This document shows positions 58,713 to 64,000 of a DNA stretch of 64,000 bases, in pieces. This DNA is from NIC37A-2 sp050289625. GTDB lineage: Bacteria > Myxococcota_A > Polyangia > Polyangiales > Polyangiaceae. The stretch is from contig JBNKGC010000001.1 of the NCBI GenBank assembly GCA_050289625.1, positions 72,755 to 136,754 of the forward strand, read 5' to 3'. The translations under genes and the position numbers were made by a program. The notes below the pieces were generated by a model that was not told the DNA's origin, made no database searches, and saw only the letters and a list, made by a program, of their open reading frames with translations. Numbering within the stretch: the stretch's first letter is position 1; every line of letters begins with the position of its first letter.

Positions 58713-61700
58713 ATGGTAGCTCCTTCCACCGGCTTCTTGCTGCGATGTGTTGCCGGCCTCTGCGTGGCTGGCTCGGTGCTCATGGGCGTGTTGCCGACCT
58801 CGGCTCGGTGGCGCGGCTACAGCGTCAGCACGAGTCCCGCCAACAGCACCCAGAACTCGGCGTCGGGCTGCAACGGCTGTCACAGCGGAGGAACGGCTCC
58901 GACGGTCTCTCTCATCTTGACGGGGAGCCCGACTTACTTGGAGACGGGCGACACAGTGGGCGTGCGGGTCAAGGTACAGCACAACAACGCGGCGCAGGAC
59001 TACGCCGGGTTCAACGCCTTTACGGACGACGGCACCCTTTCCGTTTCGACCGACGCTTGGGTGAAGACCGCCTCGGGCGATCCTTTCTATCCGGATCCCG
59101 CACAGAGCGAAGCGACTCACTCGAACCGCAAGGGCGACAACAACACCCCGCGCGCAGCGTCGAACGACAACATCACGGACTTCTACTTCAACTGGACGAT
59201 GCCGAACTCGGTGCCGGCAGGAGGTCTCGCCTACATCAACGCCTGGGGCAATAGCGTCAACGGAACGGCCACCGCGGATGATTACAGCGACGCCAATGGC
59301 CCCCTGGGCGATCGCGGTGCGCCCATCTCCTCGGCGGTGAGCATCGCTGTCTGTGCCGACGCCGATGGCGACGGCAACTTCTGGGGCCATGCCAACTGCC
59401 CCGGAAGTCAGGACTGCGACGACGACGACGAAGATCGCTACTACGGAAATACCGAAATTTGCGACAACAAGGACAACGACTGCGACGGCGTGGCCGACGA
59501 CGGTCTCGCGCTGTCGACTTGTGGCGTCGGTGCCTGCGCGAACACAGGGACGACCTGCAGTCCGGCGAGCTGTACGCCGCTGTCTCCCTCCGCCGAAGTC
59601 TGCGACAACAAGGACAACGACTGCAACGGCGTCATCGACAATGGCGTCGCGCTGTCGACCTGCGGCGTGGGCGAGTGCGCGCGGACTGGCACCACCTGCT
59701 TCGCGAACAGCTGCACTCCGGGCTCGCCCAGCGCCGAGCTCTGCGACAACAAGGACAACGACTGCAACGGTGTCGTTGACAACGGCTGCGACGCGGATGG
59801 CGACAACTACTGCACGAGCCTGAGCGGCAGCTCTCCCGCGTGCGATGCGGGCGGAGACTGCGACGACAGCTCCGACAAAACCTATCCCGGTGCGCCCGAG
59901 CTGTGCGACGGCGAGGACAACGACTGCGACGGGAGCGTCGATGAGGGGTGCGACGCGGACGGGGACGACTACTGCACGGACGTGATCGGAAGCTCGCCCG
60001 CTTGCCCCAACGGGGGTGGCGACTGCAATGACGCCGACGACACCGTGCATCCCTCTGCGACGGAGCTCTGCAACAACGTCGATGACGACTGCAACGGCAC
60101 CATCGACAACGGCTGCGACGCGGATGGAGACAACTACTGCACGAGCGTCGACGGGAGCTCACCTGCCTGCCCCCTGGGTGGGGGGGATTGCAACGACAAC
60201 GCCGGCCAGACTCATCCGAACGCGCCGGAGGTTTGCGATGGCTTGGACAACGACTGCAATGGCCCTGCGGACGACAACATCGCGGCCATCACCTGCGGCG
60301 TGGGCGAGTGTCAGCGGGTGGCGACGGCCTGCGTCAACGGCGTCCCGCAGGGGTGTACCCCAGGGACCCCGGCCGCTGTCGAAACCTGCAACGGCCTGGA
60401 CAACGACTGCAACGGAGTCATCGACAACGGCTGTGACGACGACAGTGACGGCTACTGCGATGACACCCTCGGATACGCTGCGGGAGCGGCCTGTACTCCC
60501 GGCGACTGCGACGACAGTCCCACCGGCGGCGGGGTGTCCTATCCCGGCGCGGCCGAACTCTGCGACGGAGAAGACAACGACTGCAACGGGCGCGTCGACA
60601 ATGGCTGTGACGCCGATGGCGACGACTACTGCACCAGCGTGATCGGAAGCTCACCCGCCTGCTCGCGGGGTGGGGGAGACTGCGATGACTCGGACGGGAG
60701 CAACTTTCCCGGCAACACCGAGCTCTGCGACGGCGCCGAAAACAACTGCAACGCGGTCATCGACGATGGCTGCGACGCGGATGGCGACGACTTCTGCGAA
60801 GTGCTCATCGGGTCCTCGCCTCGGTGCTCCCAAGGGGGTGATTGCGATGACTCCGATCCGAACAATTTCCCCGGCAACCCCGAAGTGTGCGACGGCGCAG
60901 ACAACGACTGCAACGCCACCCGGGACGACGGCTGCGACGACGACGGTGACGGATATTGCGATCCGGGGATGACTCGCCTGCCTGGAGCGGCGTGTGCCGC
61001 GACGGATTGCGACGACTCCGATCCGAACAACTTCCCGTTCAACGCGGAGGCCTGCGACGGGCAAACCAACGACTGCGATGGCGAGGTCGACGAAGGCTGT
61101 GACGACGACGGGGACGGATTTTGCGACGCCGCCCTTGCCTACTCGGCGGGCGCTGCCTGCACTCCGGGCGACTGCGATGACAGCGTCTTGACCGGAAGTG
61201 CATCCAATCCGGACGCGACCGAAATCTGCGACGATCTAGACAACGACTGCGACACCGAAACCGATGACGGCTGCGATGACGACGGAGACGGATTCTGCGA
61301 CGAGAACATGACCGTCGTGGGGACCCCGGCGGTCTGCTCATCCGGTACGGGAGACTGCGACGACACGGTCGGGGCGACCTACCCGGGCGCCCCTGAGGTG
61401 TGCGACGGAGCTGACAACGACTGCGACGGGGATTTGGAGGAAGGTCTGCCTTTCGCTACGTGCGGCGTCGGCGTGTGCAAGCGCACGGGCACCGGTTGTG
61501 ACGTTTCGACCTGCACGCCGGGCACCCCCCTCGACGAGATCTGCGACGGTCTCGACAACGATTGCGACGGGACGCCCGACAACGGTCTGCCTCTGGCGAA
61601 GTGCGGGGTGGGCGAGTGCGCGACTACGGGTAGCTCTTGCCACCCTTCGACCTGCCAGCCTCTCCCGTCCGAGCCCGAGCGCTGCGACGGCCTCGACAAC

Positions 61701-62558
61701 GATTGCGATGGCACGATCGATGACGGTTGCGACGACGATGGAGATGGGTACTGCGACGCCGCGTTGCCCTTAACGAACTCGCCGGTGTGCCCCAACGGAG
61801 GGGGCGATTGCGACGACGATCTCGCCGACACCTACCCCGGCGCGCGCGAGATTTGCGACGACAAGGACAACGACTGCAACGGCGACACGGACGACGCGAT
61901 CACCGAACCCACCTGCGGCGTAGGCGCCTGCAATGCACCGGCCACGGCCTGCAACGCGGGTGTACCCGAGGGATGCACCCCCGGTGAGCCGGCGCCCGAA
62001 GAGTGCGACGGAGTCGACAACGATTGCAACGGACGCATCGACGACGACGTTCCCCCGATCAGCTGCGGCGTAGGGGAGTGCGCGGTCGAGATGCCCGGCT
62101 GTGCGAACGGCGTAGCGGGCGAGTGTGTTCCGGCCGAGCCGACCGACGAAGAGTGCGACGGCTTGGACAACGACTGCGACGAGCTGATCGACGAGGGCGA
62201 TCTGTGCGGGGACGGAATCTGCGTCGCCGGTCGCTGCGAAACGGAGCTTTCGTTCGAGCCGGAGCCCAGCTTCGGCGGGAACGACGGCCTTTCGTCCACC
62301 GCAGGTGCCGCTCCTGGGGGCGCCGCCGGCTACGGTGGGAGTGCAGAGGACGTTCTCCCACCATCGGATCCGGTGGGAGTGGGCGGAAGCAGCGGCGGTG
62401 GCAGAGGAGACGACGGTGGTTGCAGCTGCCGAACCGCGGGAGCCCCGATCGCGCCGTCGCCTGCCGTGTGGATGCTGTCGGGGCTCGTCGGATTGGCCTT
62501 CATCAGGCGACGCTACCGCCTTGCCGAGCGGGTCGAATCCCGGAAGAGTGTCGCCTGA
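58713..62558 (+). CDS. Giant MopE-type metal-binding-motif protein with CxxCH site and MYXO-CTERM-like tail
   Basis: A 1281-residue exported protein. After the signal peptide, residues about 45-60 contain CNGCHSGG, a c-heme-like CxxCH motif, and the following 150 residues match the choice-of-anchor V domain. From about residue 215 to 1170 there are about 18 Asp/Asn-rich modules of the putative metal-binding motif type (D-x-D-x-D followed by C-x3-DCDD and CDGLDNDCDG-type cores), as in MopE of methanotrophs. The tail GGCSCR, a hydrophobic segment and RRRYR form a MYXO-CTERM-like sorting signal. It should be an abundant, Ca- or Cu-binding surface protein. ATG 58713 was chosen at the signal peptide. 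Confidence 0.88.
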   Translation: MVAPSTGFLLRCVAGLCVAGSVLMGVLPTSARWRGYSVSTSPANSTQNSASGCNGCHSGGTAPTVSLILTGSPTYLETGDTVGVRVKVQHNNAAQDYAGFNAFTDDGTLSVSTDAWVKTASGDPFYPDPAQSEATHSNRKGDNNTPRAASNDNITDFYFNWTMPNSVPAGGLAYINAWGNSVNGTATADDYSDANGPLGDRGAPISSAVSIAVCADADGDGNFWGHANCPGSQDCDDDDEDRYYGNTEICDNKDNDCDGVADDGLALSTCGVGACANTGTTCSPASCTPLSPSAEVCDNKDNDCNGVIDNGVALSTCGVGECARTGTTCFANSCTPGSPSAELCDNKDNDCNGVVDNGCDADGDNYCTSLSGSSPACDAGGDCDDSSDKTYPGAPELCDGEDNDCDGSVDEGCDADGDDYCTDVIGSSPACPNGGGDCNDADDTVHPSATELCNNVDDDCNGTIDNGCDADGDNYCTSVDGSSPACPLGGGDCNDNAGQTHPNAPEVCDGLDNDCNGPADDNIAAITCGVGECQRVATACVNGVPQGCTPGTPAAVETCNGLDNDCNGVIDNGCDDDSDGYCDDTLGYAAGAACTPGDCDDSPTGGGVSYPGAAELCDGEDNDCNGRVDNGCDADGDDYCTSVIGSSPACSRGGGDCDDSDGSNFPGNTELCDGAENNCNAVIDDGCDADGDDFCEVLIGSSPRCSQGGDCDDSDPNNFPGNPEVCDGADNDCNATRDDGCDDDGDGYCDPGMTRLPGAACAATDCDDSDPNNFPFNAEACDGQTNDCDGEVDEGCDDDGDGFCDAALAYSAGAACTPGDCDDSVLTGSASNPDATEICDDLDNDCDTETDDGCDDDGDGFCDENMTVVGTPAVCSSGTGDCDDTVGATYPGAPEVCDGADNDCDGDLEEGLPFATCGVGVCKRTGTGCDVSTCTPGTPLDEICDGLDNDCDGTPDNGLPLAKCGVGECATTGSSCHPSTCQPLPSEPERCDGLDNDCDGTIDDGCDDDGDGYCDAALPLTNSPVCPNGGGDCDDDLADTYPGAREICDDKDNDCNGDTDDAITEPTCGVGACNAPATACNAGVPEGCTPGEPAPEECDGVDNDCNGRIDDDVPPISCGVGECAVEMPGCANGVAGECVPAEPTDEECDGLDNDCDELIDEGDLCGDGICVAGRCETELSFEPEPSFGGNDGLSSTAGAAPGGAAGYGGSAEDVLPPSDPVGVGGSSGGGRGDDGGCSCRTAGAPIAPSPAVWMLSGLVGLAFIRRRYRLAERVESRKSVA

Positions 62559-62580
62559 GTTCTTGGAGAGAATGCTTCGA

Positions 62581-64000
62581 ATGCGTGGTTACGGTTGCGT
62601 CTCTGCTTTGATTGTCGGTGTGGGTCTTTGGGCAGCCTCCTGCTCGTCGGATGGACCGCACTCCGGCGGAAATGAGACCGACAACATGGGGGGAGCAACC
62701 GGCTCGGGCGGAGGCTCCTCGTCGGGGGCGCAGGGCGGCGAGGGCGGGGAGTTGAATCCTGGGCCTCTCACCCTGGTGTCCAAGTCGCCTGATGCGGGAG
62801 AAGAGTCGGCATGGGCCTACGAGCCCATCCTCCTCGAATTTTCCGACGAGCTGGACGAGTCCACGCTGGCGGGCAGCGTGCGCGTGCAGGTGAATGGGCA
62901 AGACGTCGACGTCACGGTGGCAGTCGATGAAACCGGCACTCGGGTGTCGATCATCCTTGATGAACTGCCTCCGATGCCCGCGCGGGTTTCGGTGATCATC
63001 GCTTCGACAATCGAGAGCGTGCACGGCGAGGCGTTCAGTGGCGCATCGTTCAGCTTCTCCTACCCGCTATGGCAGGTTCCCGGCGGGGGCCCGGCCGCCG
63101 CGTCCTCGGGGGGGCGTCCCGCCATCGCGGTCGCGCCCGATCGCTCACCGGCTGTCCTGTACTCGACGGCGGACGGCGGTCTGGCGGTTGCGCTTCATCA
63201 GGGCGCATGGGGTGCGCTTCCCCCTCTTCCGCTCGCGGATTCGTCGGCCTCCGCCCGACCCATCGGAGCTGAATACGACGCGGACGGTGATTTGGTCGTG
63301 GCGTGGCTCGAGGCGGGCACGGGTGCTGGAGCCGTGTTCGTGGCGAAGCGCGCAGACGGACAATGGCAGATCCTCGGGGCGGGTGCTGCAGCGACAGGGG
63401 CGAACCTGAGCGTTGCTTTCGATCTCGACGCTGCCGGTGAGCCGGTCATCGCGAGTGGATCGGAAGCCGGTGCCGTGAACGTCGTGCGGCTCACGGACGG
63501 AGACTGGGATCCGGTGGGTTCCGCATACGACGCCGGCGGATCGGTGCGCGAGGTGGCACTCGATGCGAGCGACGCGGTCACGGTGGCCTACGTCGACGAT
63601 GCGTTCGACCTCAAGGTGATTCGCTCGGACGGCGCATCCAGCTTCGCCCTGCTCGGCGGTGGCATCGGTCGCGAGCGCCCGGACGGGCAGGCGTTTCCGG
63701 CACTCGTGGTCGACTCGAGCGGGGCGCCCATCGTCGCCTACCTGGACGGGGACGAGGTGTCGCTCAACGTCCAGGTGGCGAAGTTCGACTCGACCTGGGC
63801 TCCCCTCGGTTCGGCGCTCGATCTCGACATCGACGCCCAGGTGAGCCCCCCGTCACTTGCGCTCGGCGCGGGTGATGTGCCCGTGGTTTTGTGGGGTGAG
63901 AAGCTTGCTGGACCCCAGCGTCTCTTTGCGGCCCGTTGGACTGGGAGCGGTTTTCGGTCCCTCGGCGGAGCTCTCCTGACGAGCGACACCGCCATCCCCC
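62581..64000 (+). CDS. Ig-like/beta-propeller lipoprotein, 3' end outside the window
   Basis: A lipoprotein with at least 473 codons, running off the end of the window without a stop. Lipobox AASC (Cys20), then a Gly/Ser-rich linker. Residues about 62-140 look like a Big_5/SbsA-type Ig-like domain (LEFSDELDESTLAGSVRVQVNG, in part). The remainder is a series of blades with the recurring pattern PAVLY-x-T, W-x-L-G and VVAWLEAGTG, as in seven- or eight-bladed propellers. GGAGAG lies 10 nt before ATG 62581; ATG 62572 is in frame. It starts 22 bp after the MopE-type gene and could share its transcript. Confidence 0.75.
   Translation, partial: MRGYGCVSALIVGVGLWAASCSSDGPHSGGNETDNMGGATGSGGGSSSGAQGGEGGELNPGPLTLVSKSPDAGEESAWAYEPILLEFSDELDESTLAGSVRVQVNGQDVDVTVAVDETGTRVSIILDELPPMPARVSVIIASTIESVHGEAFSGASFSFSYPLWQVPGGGPAAASSGGRPAIAVAPDRSPAVLYSTADGGLAVALHQGAWGALPPLPLADSSASARPIGAEYDADGDLVVAWLEAGTGAGAVFVAKRADGQWQILGAGAAATGANLSVAFDLDAAGEPVIASGSEAGAVNVVRLTDGDWDPVGSAYDAGGSVREVALDASDAVTVAYVDDAFDLKVIRSDGASSFALLGGGIGRERPDGQAFPALVVDSSGAPIVAYLDGDEVSLNVQVAKFDSTWAPLGSALDLDIDAQVSPPSLALGAGDVPVVLWGEKLAGPQRLFAARWTGSGFRSLGGALLTSDTAIP

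Noticed and set aside
58641..60050. Long minus-strand frame antisense to the MopE-type gene
   Set aside because: Its product is low-complexity Val/Ala/Arg sequence produced by the periodic GC3-biased repeats on the other strand; no start/RBS or domain.
59400..62200. Regular repeats that could suggest a CRISPR array
   Set aside because: They are coding modules of a metal-motif protein with in-frame divergence; there are no constant 25-40 bp repeats separated by unrelated spacers, and no cas genes.

Overview
The window is high-GC chromosomal DNA from a myxobacterium-like organism (phylum Myxococcota, probably Polyangia). The evidence is indirect but consistent: many Gly/Ser-rich lipoproteins with VWA, FN3 or Ig-like modules, a DUF2330 protein and a giant MopE-type metal-binding-motif protein that both end in MYXO-CTERM-like tails, strong GC3 bias, and TPR/PEGA-type envelope proteins. 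I saw no rRNA, tRNA, CRISPR array, prophage or intact insertion sequence.

Layout. 0-7 kb: methyltransferase lipoprotein with a Kazal-like tail, universal stress protein, CBS protein, PlsC-type acyltransferase, lipoprotein, HAD hydrolase, VWA lipoprotein, methyltransferase. 7-19.7 kb: membrane-anchored glutamate-synthase-like flavoprotein, two more VWA lipoproteins, DUF2330 protein, patatin-like phospholipase, small envelope proteins. 19.8-21.5 kb: DAHP synthase (aroG) behind what looks like a complete transcription attenuator with an F/W/Y-rich leader peptide, then a stand-alone allophanate-hydrolase C-terminal domain. 22-26 kb: response regulator and a compact peptide-modification locus (kinase-fold protein, Cys-repeat peptide, HprK-related ATPase, PqqD, radical SAM/SPASM). 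26.4-28.7 kb: a Wzc-type tyrosine kinase whose C-terminal Tyr cluster is frameshifted. 28.8-36.9 kb: small membrane proteins, indoleamine 2,3-dioxygenase family enzyme, zinc-ribbon protein, aldo/keto reductase, class III alcohol dehydrogenase, DUF434 protein, a beta-barrel protein and an HTH protein. 37.9-46.9 kb: a ZIP/permease fusion, Dabb, GreA-like, OmpA-like, TlpA-like, DUF2325-like, cupin and Uup-like ABC-F proteins, a repeat-bearing secreted small protein, a half-size GDT1 transporter and a LOG-like protein. 47-55.5 kb: recN, a YbiT-like ABC-F protein, a lipoprotein, a hybrid histidine kinase, and fbp behind a sigma-54-like promoter. 55.6-64 kb: surface proteins (FN3 plus monoheme, MORN, MopE-like giant, Ig-like/propeller lipoprotein running off the end).

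The two systems most worth following are the peptide-modification locus at 22.4-26.0 kb, whose candidate precursor carries four consecutive Cys-x-Pro-x-x pentads, and the aroG attenuator at 19.82-19.97 kb, where all four classical RNA segments can be located. Two families of dispersed intergenic repeats (one with copies near 2.1, 22.0 and 28.7 kb; one with copies near 21.5 and 37.5 kb) are also visible.

Most long reading frames opposite real genes (for example antisense to the MopE, YbiT, DUF2330 and histidine kinase genes) are GC3 shadows and were left out. All family assignments come from motif recognition by eye; no database search was run.
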